Assembly (NCBI RefSeq): GCF_900302465.1
Contig: NZ_OMOR01000001.1
Location: forward strand, 2,884,729-2,948,728
Length of the DNA: 64,000 bases
Reading direction: 5' to 3'
Origin: Ascidiaceihabitans donghaensis
GTDB taxonomy: Bacteria; Pseudomonadota; Alphaproteobacteria; Rhodobacterales; Rhodobacteraceae
Below the pieces are notes generated by a model, which was not told the origin of the DNA, searched no databases, and saw only the letters and a list, made by a program, of their open reading frames with translations. Shown piece after piece: positions 1 to 8,604 of the stretch. Positions within the stretch are counted from its first letter, which is position 1. Each line of letters begins with the position of its first letter. A program made the position numbers and the translations under genes.

Positions 1-242
1 CCCGCACGTTCGATCAAAAGGTTGCGTGCGTTGAAGCCAGCCGCGCCAAATTTCAGCGTGTGCTTTGGTTCTTTTGCGAAGCGTTTCTCATATGTGGATT
101 CTGCCGCAGACGCCAAGTTTGCAAGGCTCATCGCCCCACCGAAGCCACCTGCCGCCATGAGCGTCGAGCTCATGCCGTAGCGACCCGCAACCCGGAACAG
201 ATCCCGGCGCGAGATACCCGCTAACTTATTTCCCGTAGACAT
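1..242 (-). CDS. TRAP transporter substrate-binding protein, N-terminal part (partial)
   Basis: Only the first 80 codons lie in the window; the gene runs off the left edge. The ATG at 242 follows a good ribosome site (GGGAGGA on the minus strand). The N-terminus carries a twin-arginine signal (SRRDLFRVAG) followed by an Ala/Gly-rich hydrophobic stretch ending near ASAAES. The mature part then begins with a KHTLKFGAAGF-like strand, as in Tat-exported DctP-type periplasmic receptors. This would bind a small carboxylate or sugar acid in the periplasm and pass it to a TRAP permease. It is divergent from the GMC oxidoreductase. The family call rests on 80 residues; a different Tat-exported periplasmic protein is possible. 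Confidence 0.6.
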   Translation of the reverse strand, partial: MSTGNKLAGISRRDLFRVAGRYGMSSTLMAAGGFGGAMSLANLASAAESTYEKRFAKEPKHTLKFGAAGFNARNLLIERA

Positions 243-349
243 GACAATTTCCTCCCGTTTGTCAATTATTGAGACTTTTAGTTTCAAAAAACTGTAGTAT
301 GACAAAACCAATCTGTATAGGGTTAATTCGAACCAAGGGAGGATATTTT
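243..349. promoter_or_regulatory. Divergent promoter region between the Tat-exported protein and the GMC oxidoreductase
   Basis: A 107-base AT-rich spacer separates two divergent starts. It contains a small inverted repeat (AGTTT-CAAA-AAACT, around 281-294) and the ribosome site AGGGAGG (336-342) that decides the GTG start at 350. No clear -35/-10 pair was singled out. Confidence 0.4.
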
Positions 350-1945
350 GTGGAAGCGGACTATATTGTAGTAGGCGCAGGCTCTGCGGGTTGCGTTTTG
401 GCGAACCGCCTCAGCGCCAATCCGGCCAACAAAGTCGTGTTGCTGGAAGCCGGTGGCCGTGACATCAATCCGTGGATCCATATCCCCGTCGGATACTTCA
501 AAACGATACATAACCCCAATGTAGACTGGTGTTACAAAACAGAACCTGACCCTGGTCTGAACGGCCGTTCCATCGAATGGCCCCGTGGTAAGGTTCTGGG
601 TGGGTCTTCTTCATTGAATGGTTTGCTTTACGTACGTGGACAACCACAAGACTACGACCGCTGGGCGCAAATGGGCAATAGCGGATGGTCTTGGGACGAC
701 GTTTTGCCGTTGTTTAAGAAAAGCGAAAACAACGAACGTGGTGCCGATAAATATCACGGCGACAAAGGCGGATTGTCGGTGTCGAATATGCGTATCGAGC
801 GCCCGATCACGGACGCATGGGTCGCGGCAGCCCAGGCTGCAGGCTACAAATTCAATCCCGATTACAACGGCGAATCACAAGAAGGCGTCGGCTTTTTCCA
901 ACTCACCGCACGGAACGGGCGCCGGTGTTCGTCGGCAGTGGCCTTCCTTAATCCAGTGAAATCCCGCGACAATCTACACATCATCACCCGCGCCCTTGTT
1001 CAAAAGGTCAATATCGAGAACGGCGTGTGCACCGGCGTCACCTACACAGACAAAGGCGGCGTGGAACACACCATAAAAGCCAATCGAGAAGTCATTCTAA
1101 GTGGCGGAGCCATCAATTCACCGCAAATCCTGATGCTGTCCGGTGTTGGCGAAGCCGCACAACTGCAAGAGCACGGCATAGAAGTCAAAAAAGACCTTCA
1201 CGGGGTGGGCAAAGCAATGCAGGACCACTTGCAAGCGCGCCTTGTCTACAAGTGCAAGGAACCCACTTTGAACGATGAAGTGTCCAGTCTTTTGGGCCAG
1301 GCCCGCATTGCGTTAAAGTATGCCACGTCACGCACGGGCCCCATGGCTATGGCCGCCAGCCTTGCGACTGGCTTTATGAAAACCCGCGAAGACCTGGAAA
1401 CACCCGATGTCCAGTTTCATGTGCAGCCGTTGTCGGCAGAAAACCCAGGCAAAGGTGCTGACAAGTTTTCGGCCTTCACCATGTCCGTGTGCCAATTGCG
1501 TCCGGAAAGCCGCGGTGAAATTCGCCTGCAAAGCGCTGATGGGAAGGTCTATCCCAAAATCATCCCCAACTATCTGTCCACTGAAACCGATTGCCGCACT
1601 GTTGTGGCGGGGGTCAATATTGCGCGAACCATTGCGCGGCATGCACCGCTGGATCAGAAAATCTCAACGGAATTCCGGCCTGATCCTGATCTGGACATCA
1701 ACGACTACGACGCAACACTGGATTGGGCACGCAACAACACCGCGTCAATCTATCACCCCACCGGAACGTGCAAAATGGGATCAGGCAATGACGCAGTCGT
1801 GGATGACAAACTGCGCGTGCACGGGGTTAAGGGCCTACGCGTGGCGGATTGTTCGATAATGCCCGAAATCGTGTCCGGCAATACCAATGCACCGGCCATT
1901 ATGATCGGCGAAAACTGTGCGAAAATGATTCTGGCAGGCACGTAA
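350..1945 (+). CDS. GMC family FAD-dependent oxidoreductase (choline dehydrogenase-like alcohol dehydrogenase)
   Basis: Oxidises an alcohol to an aldehyde with FAD; the substrate is unknown. The 531-residue length is normal for the family. The N-terminus has the dinucleotide-binding motif VVGAGSAGC, followed by the GMC signature around WPRGKVLGGSSSLNG. The C-terminus has the active-site His in YHPTGTCKMG and the SGNTNAPAIMIGE motif with the second active-site residue (Asn). I chose GTG 350 because AGGGAGG precedes it by 7 bases and because the FAD motif then begins near residue 8; an upstream in-frame start at 269 would add 27 residues unlike the family. The nearby TRAP transporter and aldehyde dehydrogenase suggest a linked alcohol-to-acid pathway, which is inference. 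Confidence 0.9.
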   Translation: MEADYIVVGAGSAGCVLANRLSANPANKVVLLEAGGRDINPWIHIPVGYFKTIHNPNVDWCYKTEPDPGLNGRSIEWPRGKVLGGSSSLNGLLYVRGQPQDYDRWAQMGNSGWSWDDVLPLFKKSENNERGADKYHGDKGGLSVSNMRIERPITDAWVAAAQAAGYKFNPDYNGESQEGVGFFQLTARNGRRCSSAVAFLNPVKSRDNLHIITRALVQKVNIENGVCTGVTYTDKGGVEHTIKANREVILSGGAINSPQILMLSGVGEAAQLQEHGIEVKKDLHGVGKAMQDHLQARLVYKCKEPTLNDEVSSLLGQARIALKYATSRTGPMAMAASLATGFMKTREDLETPDVQFHVQPLSAENPGKGADKFSAFTMSVCQLRPESRGEIRLQSADGKVYPKIIPNYLSTETDCRTVVAGVNIARTIARHAPLDQKISTEFRPDPDLDINDYDATLDWARNNTASIYHPTGTCKMGSGNDAVVDDKLRVHGVKGLRVADCSIMPEIVSGNTNAPAIMIGENCAKMILAGT

Positions 1946-2030
1946 GTCTTCCTTTTTAATGCGCCAAGGATGCGGCGGCCCCGATAGGTCGCCCATTTTG
2001 CTTTTTGATCAAACGACGGAACTGTCCAAC

Positions 2031-2408
2031 ATGAAAACCTCAAAAGACTATATGGAAGATGCCAACGCGGTTGTGCCACGGATCGATTCTGCTGATGCCG
2101 TTGCCAAACATAGTGATGCAGCCAGCGTCTTTGTTGACGTCCGAGACAGCGCGTCCATCGCGCAAACCGGCACGATCGCAGGTGCACATCACATCCCGCG
2201 CGGTATGCTGGAATTCATCGCCGACCCCGCAACAGGCGCCTATAACCCTGCCCTGACAAAAGACGCCCCCATTTACCTGATTTGCGCGGCCGGCGGGCAA
2301 GCAGCCTTGGCTGGCAAAACGCTGACTGACATGGGGTACACGAATGTCACCAACATCGGCGGCATCTCGGGCTGGAAAGACGCAGGCGGCCCGATTGAAA
2401 GCGCTTGA
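2031..2408 (+). CDS. Rhodanese-like domain protein
   Basis: A single rhodanese domain of 125 residues. Visible features are the early VFVDVRDSASIAQTGTI strand-loop, the AHHIPRGMLEF segment and the active-site loop CAAGGQAA, whose Cys would carry a persulfide. Such proteins transfer sulfane sulfur or act as small sulfur carriers. ATG 2031 fits the domain boundary; a longer in-frame reading from 1959 adds 24 residues that do not look coding. It lies 85 bases downstream of the GMC gene and could be cotranscribed with it. It has no signal peptide, so it is probably cytoplasmic. Confidence 0.85.
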   Translation: MKTSKDYMEDANAVVPRIDSADAVAKHSDAASVFVDVRDSASIAQTGTIAGAHHIPRGMLEFIADPATGAYNPALTKDAPIYLICAAGGQAALAGKTLTDMGYTNVTNIGGISGWKDAGGPIESA

Positions 2409-2440
2409 TCGCGCACTCAAGTCACCACTTACAAGGGAAA

Positions 2441-2460
2441 GTCGGGGCAATTGGCCCGAC
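2441..2460. terminator. Nearly perfect 20-base inverted repeat after the rhodanese gene
   Basis: GTCGGGGCAATTGGCCCGAC: 6-bp GTCGGG/CCCGAC arms around a central CAATTG palindrome, with one G/G mismatch. It lies 33 bases after the stop codon. There is no T run, so it may be a weak terminator or a protein-binding palindrome. Confidence 0.35.
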
Positions 2461-2708
2461 TCACCTAAACTAATGATCTTGCGATTTGCAGCCAAAAGTT
2501 AACACATTCCCACTTTGGCCAAATCTTTTTACCAAAACAGACGTTTTATCTTTCAGCCCACTTTTGGGTTTTTACGTTTTATTTCAAAGGCCTGACGTAT
2601 ATTTCGGCATGTTCTGTGCGAACTGGGTAATTTCATACCCCTTGCCAAGACCCCTGCTGTCGCCAAAAACTTAACCCGTGCGACGGGGGAGAAGTTTGTA
2701 GACAGCGC

Positions 2709-2735
2709 TTTAATGTATACGTTAACGTATTCATT
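2709..2735. promoter_or_regulatory. Palindromic operator upstream of the TRAP-aldehyde dehydrogenase operon
   Basis: The 2409-2813 intergenic stretch holds no convincing gene. Its clearest feature is the perfect 14-base palindrome ATACGTTAACGTAT (2717-2730). The stretch TTTAATGTATACGTTAACGT (2709-2728) matches 17 of 20 positions with the sequence 26238-26257 upstream of the tetronate operon. The ATGTATAC-like core resembles operators of FadR-subfamily GntR regulators; that family assignment is inference. Confidence 0.55.
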
Positions 2736-2813
2736 GCGATCTGACCCAAATCAAAGAGGTCACTGACCCAACGACATCATCGGCCAAAATGGTCACCTAG
2801 GGAGGAATACCAA

Positions 2814-3854
2814 ATGAAAACCAACTTTATCGCAGCCGCTGTCGCGGCCACGGTTGCCGCAACCGGCGCTATGGCCCAAGACACGCTGGAAATGACATCT
2901 TCATTCCCATCAAGCCTGCCCATTCTTGGCACAGCTTCCGTGGACTTCAAGGATCGCCTGAACTCGATCTCGACAGATGTCCAAATCGAACACTTCGATC
3001 CCGGCAAACTGGTTCCGACACTTGAAGCACTGGACGCTGTGTCCAACGGTTCTGTTGATGCGGCGTTTGCGACATCCGGCTACTGGCAAGGCAAAATCAA
3101 ATCCGCTTCCCTTTTCGCGGCTGTGCCTTTTGGTCCCGAAGCTGGCGAATTCATGGGCTGGATCCTGTATGACGATGGTGCAGAGCTTTGGCAGGGCATG
3201 TACGACCAAGCGGGTTACGACGTCAAAGTCATGCCATGCGGTATCATCGCGCCAGAAACCTCCGGCTGGTTCAAGAACGAAATCAACGGTGTGGCTGACC
3301 TGGAAGGCCTGAACATGCGCTTCTTCGGCCTTGGTGCGGAAGTTATGCAGCGTCTGGGCGTGTCCACGTCCCTGTTGGGTGCGGGCGACATCTTCCCGGC
3401 GCTGGAACGCGGTGCAATTGACGCCACGGAATTTTCCATGCCGCGCATCGACGCGCGTTTGGGCTTTCACAAAATCGCCAAATACAACTACTTCCCTGGC
3501 TGGCACCAGCCATCCACGTTGTTTGAGCTGATTGTGAACATCGACGTCTGGGAAGACCTGTCCGAGATTGCACAAAACCAGATCGAGACAGCTTGCTTGG
3601 CCAACGTGACAACATCTTTGGCCGAAGGCGAAGCCACCAACTACGCGGCGATGGTCGAGAACTCCGAAACAAATGGCGTTCAAATCAAGCAGTGGTCCCC
3701 AGAAATGCTGGAACTGTTTGAAAGCACATGGAACGAAGTTGCGGCTGAGCTGGCAGCGGAAGACGAGTACTTTGCAAAAGTCTGGGCTGATCTGGCAGAG
3801 TACCGCGAAGGCTACAAAATCTGGTCCAACAACATCTACCTGCCACGCAAGTAA
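2814..3854 (+). CDS. TRAP transporter substrate-binding protein (DctP family)
   Basis: Periplasmic receptor of a tripartite ATP-independent transporter. The 346-residue product starts with a Sec signal (MKTNFIAAAVAATVAATGAMAQ, cleavage after AMA) and continues with a DctP fold: FPSSLPILGTAS, an ELW..YDQAGYDV segment, GWFKNEINGVADLEGLNMRFFG and ALERGAIDATEFS. The last two correspond to the ligand-domain strand and hinge of this family. GGGAGG at 2800-2805 supports the start. It is the first gene of an operon with the two membrane subunits and an aldehyde dehydrogenase. The ligand cannot be read; the arrangement resembles TRAP systems for alpha-keto or hydroxy acids. Confidence 0.9.
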   Translation: MKTNFIAAAVAATVAATGAMAQDTLEMTSSFPSSLPILGTASVDFKDRLNSISTDVQIEHFDPGKLVPTLEALDAVSNGSVDAAFATSGYWQGKIKSASLFAAVPFGPEAGEFMGWILYDDGAELWQGMYDQAGYDVKVMPCGIIAPETSGWFKNEINGVADLEGLNMRFFGLGAEVMQRLGVSTSLLGAGDIFPALERGAIDATEFSMPRIDARLGFHKIAKYNYFPGWHQPSTLFELIVNIDVWEDLSEIAQNQIETACLANVTTSLAEGEATNYAAMVENSETNGVQIKQWSPEMLELFESTWNEVAAELAAEDEYFAKVWADLAEYREGYKIWSNNIYLPRK

Positions 3855-3876
3855 CTGCGATGCTTGAACAATTGAG

Positions 3877-3906
3877 AGGCGGCACTTTCGGGTGCCGCCT
3901 TTTGAA
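3877..3906 (+). terminator. Hairpin between the TRAP receptor and membrane-subunit genes
   Basis: A perfect 9-bp stem, AGGCGGCAC (3877-3885) and GTGCCGCCT (3892-3900), with a 6-base loop, followed by TTTGAATAAAAAAAG. It lies 22 bases after the receptor stop and 50 bases before the next start. It probably acts as a partial terminator or 3' stabiliser that keeps receptor mRNA in excess over the permease. Confidence 0.75.
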
Positions 3907-3950
3907 TAAAAAAAGACCCGTCGCCACTGACCGGTTTGAGGAGTGAGAGC

Positions 3951-4748
3951 ATGACACAGAAAACAGACCCCCAAGAAGAGCTAACAGTTGATGCCGTCTT
4001 GGCGATCAGCGATCCCGGCGAGGTCGACCGCGACCAACACGGTGTCTTTGATCGTTTGATGATCAATGTGGGCAACGTGGTGGCCTGGGCGTTTCCGCTT
4101 TTGATGTTGGCCATCGTCTCTCAGGTATTTTTGCGCGGCAACGGCTTCAACCAGGCCTGGTTGGACGACGCCCAATGGTGGATCTACGGCTTTGCCATGC
4201 TGACCGCCTTTGGCTATGCCATCACAACATCCAGCCACGTGCGGGTTGATATTTTTCACGAACATTACAGCCCAGAAAAGAAGGCCCGCATCGAAGTCTT
4301 TGCACTTGGATGGTTGTTGATGCCGTTTCTGGGCATCATGTTCGACACGCTGTTCCACTACGCCATCGCGTCGATCGTCGCAGGTGAAGGGTCGGACAGC
4401 CCCAACGGCCTGCACCGCCTGTATTTGTTGAAAGCCTCCCTGCCCCTATTGTTTGGCGTGTGCATTTTGGCGGCCTACGCGGTCATGATCCGCAATTTGC
4501 GCGTCATCAAACCCGTCAATCTGTGCACTGTGATCGTGGGTATGTTGCCTATGGCGATCTTCGTCGCGTGGCGCGTCGTGGTTTATGTCATGTACTGGTT
4601 TGTCTATCTCACAAACGCCGACATCAAGCCGCGTCGCATCTTGCGCGAACCGATGTTCGAGTACGCACTTTGGGTCGCTATCGTCTTGGTGGCGCTACTT
4701 TATCTTGTCGGATTTATCCGCAATCGTTCTGTTCAGGCTAAGGGTTAA
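3951..4748 (+). CDS. TRAP transporter small permease subunit (DctQ family)
   Basis: Small integral membrane subunit of the TRAP system, 265 residues and longer than the usual 160-200. Several hydrophobic helices are visible (FPLLMLAIVSQVFL, WWIYGFAMLTAFGYAI, LGWLLMPFLGIMFDTLF, LPLLFGVCILAAYAVMI, plus C-terminal segments). The WLDDAQWWIYG..SSHVRVDI segment matches the family pattern of a W..E/D..R..L motif followed by HVRVD. ATG 3951 has GAGGAG upstream; a reading from 3936 adds five residues only. It is 5 bases upstream of dctM. The extra length corresponds to additional C-terminal helices, a variation seen in some DctQ proteins of this group. Confidence 0.85.
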   Translation: MTQKTDPQEELTVDAVLAISDPGEVDRDQHGVFDRLMINVGNVVAWAFPLLMLAIVSQVFLRGNGFNQAWLDDAQWWIYGFAMLTAFGYAITTSSHVRVDIFHEHYSPEKKARIEVFALGWLLMPFLGIMFDTLFHYAIASIVAGEGSDSPNGLHRLYLLKASLPLLFGVCILAAYAVMIRNLRVIKPVNLCTVIVGMLPMAIFVAWRVVVYVMYWFVYLTNADIKPRRILREPMFEYALWVAIVLVALLYLVGFIRNRSVQAKG

Positions 4749-4753
4749 ATCAC

Positions 4754-6199
4754 ATGCAGCTGTTGTCCCTTATCGACTTTCTGACCCTGAACGAATGGTT
4801 CGTCCTGATCATTTTCCTGACGTTCATTGCCATGCTGTTTCGGGGCATCCCCGTGGCTTACGCCTTGGTCGGTGTGTCCCTGATCTTTATCGTGCTGGCC
4901 ATTTTTGTGCTGGACCCAAACAAAACCGGTATCCGCGAATATATCGAATATGACGACACACGTATCAGCTACAAAAAGATGGGGGCTGCAGCGGGCAGGT
5001 TCTTTGGCGGGGTTATCAAAAACCCTGTTCTGGTCGCTTTGCCGATGTTCATCTTCATGGGGCTGATGCTGGATCAATCCGGCGTTGCCCAGCGCATGAT
5101 GCGGTCGATGCAGGTGCTGTTTGGCGCGTTGCGCGGCGGGCTGGCCCTGTCAGTGATGTTGATCGGTATCATTCTGGCGGCCTCTACCGGTGTGATCGGC
5201 GCGTCCGTTGTGTTGCTGGGTGTCATGGGCCTGCCCGCGATGATGGAACAAAACTATTCCAAATCCATCGCCACAGGCACCATCGCCGCCTCTGGCACAC
5301 TTGGCATTTTGATCCCGCCATCCATCATGCTGGTGATTATGTCGGATCAGCTGTCCATCAGCTTGGGCGATTTATTTATGGGGGCGCTGTTCCCCGGCCT
5401 ATTACTTGGCGCACTCTATATTACCTTCATCGTGATTTACGGCGTGCTGCGCCCGTCCGCGATGCCAGTGCCTGAAAATCGTGAACCCGTGACAGGCAAG
5501 ATTATTGCAGAAGTCGCCTTGTCCGTGATGCCGCCGATGGCGCTGATTTTGGTGGTTTTGGGCTCGATCTTTTTCGGGTTCGCCACCCCGACCGAAGCTT
5601 CGGGCCTTGGCGCATTGGGCGCTATGGTACTGGCGATCTTGAACCGCAAGCTAACCTACACCGTGTTTCGCGATGTGATGCGCCAGACGTTAAACACATC
5701 AGGCTACATCGTTGGCATTTTCATCGCCGCCAACTTCTTTGCCTATGTGTTGCGGCTGTATGGCGGGGACGAGACGATCAAACATATGATCGCGGGATCT
5801 TTCGACAACCCGTATATGATCGTGATCTTTATTCTGTTTATCGTCTTTCTACTCGGATTCCTGCTGGATTGGATCGAAATCACCTTGATCATCATGCCAC
5901 TGGTGTTGCCCGTTGTTCTGGGCCTTGATCTGGCTGTGGACGGCTTTGGTGTTGTGGATGATCCGCAGATCGTGTGGTTTGCCATTCTGGTGGCGGTCAC
6001 TTTGCAGACGTCGTTCCTGACACCACCTGTTGGCTTCGCACTGTTCTATCTGAAAGGCGTGTGCCCCCCCGGCGTCACGCTGGGACATATCTACAAAGGC
6101 GTGATCCCCTTCGTGCTGTTGCAGTTGTTCGGCTTGTTTATCGTGTTTGAATTTCCTTGGCTGGTGACATGGTTGCCAGCGGTGGCCTACGCGAACTAA
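4754..6199 (+). CDS. TRAP transporter large permease subunit (DctM family)
   Basis: The Na+-coupled transport subunit, 481 residues with about 12-13 hydrophobic segments. Family marks include FLTFIAMLFRGIPVAYALVG near the N-terminus, MFIFMGLMLDQSGVAQRM, ASTGVIGASVVLLGVMGLP, GTLGILIPPSIMLVIM and FFGFATPTEASGLGALGAM; these are the standard DctM loops. A 40-residue insert around residues 53-90 (DDTRISYKKMGAAAGRFF) interrupts the N-terminal part, as in larger DctM variants. It directly follows the small subunit and precedes the aldehyde dehydrogenase by 9 bases, so all four genes are probably one transcript. Confidence 0.92.
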   Translation: MQLLSLIDFLTLNEWFVLIIFLTFIAMLFRGIPVAYALVGVSLIFIVLAIFVLDPNKTGIREYIEYDDTRISYKKMGAAAGRFFGGVIKNPVLVALPMFIFMGLMLDQSGVAQRMMRSMQVLFGALRGGLALSVMLIGIILAASTGVIGASVVLLGVMGLPAMMEQNYSKSIATGTIAASGTLGILIPPSIMLVIMSDQLSISLGDLFMGALFPGLLLGALYITFIVIYGVLRPSAMPVPENREPVTGKIIAEVALSVMPPMALILVVLGSIFFGFATPTEASGLGALGAMVLAILNRKLTYTVFRDVMRQTLNTSGYIVGIFIAANFFAYVLRLYGGDETIKHMIAGSFDNPYMIVIFILFIVFLLGFLLDWIEITLIIMPLVLPVVLGLDLAVDGFGVVDDPQIVWFAILVAVTLQTSFLTPPVGFALFYLKGVCPPGVTLGHIYKGVIPFVLLQLFGLFIVFEFPWLVTWLPAVAYAN

Positions 6200-6208
6200 G
6201 GTCGCGCC

Positions 6209-7663
6209 ATGACAGTCAAACCTATGAACATCGACCCCACGCTGTGCTTTATCGGCGGTGCGTGGGAACCCTCACGTGGCGGCCAGACATTGCCTTTGAT
6301 CAACCCGTCCGATGGCGCAGCCCTTTGCAACATCGCGCGGGGGGCACCCGAAGATATCGATGCAGCCGTTCAAGCCGCGCAAGCAGCACTCGACGGTACA
6401 TGGGGCAGACTGCCAGCCTTTGAACGGGGCCGCGTTCTGGCGCGGATCGGGGAAGAGGTTCTGAAAAACATCGACCATCTCACACAGTTGGAATCGATGG
6501 ATGTTGGCAAGCCCTTGACCCAAGCGCGCAACGATGTGGTGGCTTTGGCCCGCTACATGGAATTCTACGCGGGTGCCGCCGACAAAATCCACGGCGAAAC
6601 CATCCCGTTTCAGGACGGCTACACCGTTTACACCCTGCGCGAGCCGCACGGCGTAACCGGACATATCGTGCCATGGAATTACCCGATGCAGATCATCGGG
6701 CGCTCTGTCGGGGCGGCTTTGGCGATGGGCAATGCTTGCGTTCTAAAACCCGCCGAAGAAGCCTGTTTGACGGCGCTGGCGTTTGCACAAATCTGCAAGG
6801 ACGCAGGTCTGCCGGACGGTGCGTTGAACGTGGTGCCGGGCCTTGGGGCTGAGGCAGGTGCCGCACTGACCGCGCACAAAGGCGTGCATCACATGTCCTT
6901 CACGGGCTCTGTGGGTGTTGGTAAAATTATCCAAGAAACCTCTGCCGCCAATGCTGTCCCTGTCACGTTGGAACTGGGGGGCAAATCCCCGCAGCTTGTG
7001 TTTGACGATGCCGATCTGGATGCGGCCCTGCCGTTTTTGGTGAATGCGGGGCTGCAAAACGCGGGCCAGACCTGTTCTGCCTCCTCGCGCATCCTGGTGC
7101 AACGCGGTGTCTACGAGGCCGTCGTCCAGCGCATGGGAGACGCCTACAAGGCGCTGAACGTCGGTCCGGCATCAGATGATCTGAACGTAGGCCCGCTGAT
7201 TTCAAACCGCCAAAAGGGCATCGTGGACGGGTACATCGCCAAGGGCCATGACCTGCGGCTTGTCGCCCAAGCGTCAATTTCATCCAACGCCCCTGAAGGC
7301 GGCGCTTATGTGGCCCCGACCCTATTCGCAGATGTCCCGCCAGATCACTTGCTTGCGCAGGAAGAAATATTCGGCCCTGTTCAGGTGATTATCCCTTTCG
7401 ACACCGAAGACGATGCTGTGCGTATTGCGAATGGCACGGACTTTGGTTTGGTCGCATCCGTCTGGACCCTTTCGGGGGCGCGTCAAATGCGGTTGGCCAA
7501 ACGGCTTCGCGCGGGTCAGGTGTTCTTGAACAACTACGGCGCTGCGGGTGGCGTTGAGCTGCCCTTTGGCGGCGTCGGCCTATCAGGTCACGGACGCGAA
7601 AAAGGGTTTGAGGCACTTTACGGCTTTTCCACCCTGAAAACGGTGGCCGCCCTACACGGTTAA
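6209..7663 (+). CDS. NAD(P)-dependent aldehyde dehydrogenase
   Basis: Oxidises an aldehyde to the carboxylic acid in the cytoplasm. The 484-residue product shows the full class: PWNYP (Asn157), the cofactor loop FTGSVGVGK, the general-base Glu255 in VTLELGGKSP and the nucleophile Cys289 in GQTCSASSR. EEIFGPV and the C-terminal ELPFGGVGLSGHGREKG are also present. It is nine bases behind the TRAP large subunit, so the transported compound or its oxidation product is probably an aldehyde precursor or aldehyde. Its last four bases overlap the end of the convergent SUMF1-domain gene. Substrate specificity (betaine aldehyde-like versus semialdehyde) cannot be settled by eye. Confidence 0.93.
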   Translation: MTVKPMNIDPTLCFIGGAWEPSRGGQTLPLINPSDGAALCNIARGAPEDIDAAVQAAQAALDGTWGRLPAFERGRVLARIGEEVLKNIDHLTQLESMDVGKPLTQARNDVVALARYMEFYAGAADKIHGETIPFQDGYTVYTLREPHGVTGHIVPWNYPMQIIGRSVGAALAMGNACVLKPAEEACLTALAFAQICKDAGLPDGALNVVPGLGAEAGAALTAHKGVHHMSFTGSVGVGKIIQETSAANAVPVTLELGGKSPQLVFDDADLDAALPFLVNAGLQNAGQTCSASSRILVQRGVYEAVVQRMGDAYKALNVGPASDDLNVGPLISNRQKGIVDGYIAKGHDLRLVAQASISSNAPEGGAYVAPTLFADVPPDHLLAQEEIFGPVQVIIPFDTEDDAVRIANGTDFGLVASVWTLSGARQMRLAKRLRAGQVFLNNYGAAGGVELPFGGVGLSGHGREKGFEALYGFSTLKTVAALHG

Positions 7664-8604
7664 AACGGCCAGACGTAAACCGTTGGAAAGCCAATCGCGT
7701 CAAGATCGGGCGCTGTGCCAAATCCGCTTTGTGCAGGGGCCTGTGTCACGTCCGCGACGCAGCGTGCCGTCGCATTGAACAAATACAATGTGTCGGCTTT
7801 GATCGCGCCGTATCGGGCCGCGTTATCAGACAAAGTCACAGTGTCGGCCGTCTTTGCAAACCCTTCAATCACCGCGCGGCTTGGGATCGTCTCATAGGCT
7901 GCGCTGGACACATTGCTGCCGCCCTTGGCGATCCGCACGCGGCCCATGTCACCGACCCATTCATACAAACCGTCGGCCATATTGTAGAACCCCATGGGGC
8001 TTGGCCCAAACACGCCGCGTGTGGCTGGATTGTTGCCTATGACCGTATCATGGGTGTTTTCGCCTTCCAGAAACTGACCGTTGTCTGTGGCATAGGGCGG
8101 TGTGCCACCGCGGGCGCGGGCGGCGAATTCCCATTCGTTTTCTGTGGGCAAACGCATGTTCAGACCGGAAACATCACCCAGCCAGTCGCAGAAATCCCGC
8201 GCTTCTGACCATGTCATTTCTGCTGCAACACCTGCTGTCCCACGTGAGGTTTGGGGCGACTTATACTGCGCGGGCCGTCCTGTGGCCGCAAGAAACATGT
8301 CAAAGTCTGCGTTGTCCGCTTCATGGGCCTGCAAATAATACGAAGGCAGCGTGACGTCCTTGCTTGTCTGGCTTTGGGACGCATCGCGCACCGGCAGGTC
8401 AATCCGGCTACCATCCGGCTTTTGCCACGTCACACTGTAGGTGCCGTTTCGAAAATCCCCGCCTTGCACATAGACAAGCTCTGCAAGGGTGCGGGTTTTC
8501 AAAGCCTCCAAGGCACGGCCCTGCATCATCCCAGGCAAAGCAACGGCCCCGATGCCTGCTGCAACCAAAGCCGCCGCCCCTGCGATGATAATTCCACGCG
8601 TCAT
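7660..8604 (-). CDS. SUMF1/formylglycine-generating-enzyme-fold protein, membrane-anchored
   Basis: A 314-residue protein with an N-terminal hydrophobic anchor or signal (GIIIAGAAALVAAGIGAVALPG), so the domain probably faces the periplasm. The FGE-sulfatase fold is shown by the LPSYYLQAHEADNADFDMFL segment, WSEARDFCDWLG, RLPTENEWEFAARA, the GLYEWVGDM loop and IAKGGSNVS. The copper-binding cysteine pair of true FGE enzymes is not evident, so catalysis is doubtful. The ATG overlaps the end of the upstream putative effector by four bases, so the two are translationally coupled. I infer an effector partner or immunity protein; a maturation enzyme is the alternative. Confidence 0.75.
   Translation of the reverse strand: MTRGIIIAGAAALVAAGIGAVALPGMMQGRALEALKTRTLAELVYVQGGDFRNGTYSVTWQKPDGSRIDLPVRDASQSQTSKDVTLPSYYLQAHEADNADFDMFLAATGRPAQYKSPQTSRGTAGVAAEMTWSEARDFCDWLGDVSGLNMRLPTENEWEFAARARGGTPPYATDNGQFLEGENTHDTVIGNNPATRGVFGPSPMGFYNMADGLYEWVGDMGRVRIAKGGSNVSSAAYETIPSRAVIEGFAKTADTVTLSDNAARYGAIKADTLYLFNATARCVADVTQAPAQSGFGTAPDLDAIGFPTVYVWPF

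Noticed and set aside
1328-1642. Antisense reading frames within the GMC gene and similar long opposite-strand frames in other genes (e.g. inside katG, putA, cysK)
   Set aside because: They are shadows of strongly supported genes, lack ribosome sites and show no recognisable domains.
2486-2674. Small reading frame in the intergenic region before the TRAP operon
   Set aside because: No ribosome site, atypical composition and no family resemblance; the region is better read as regulatory.
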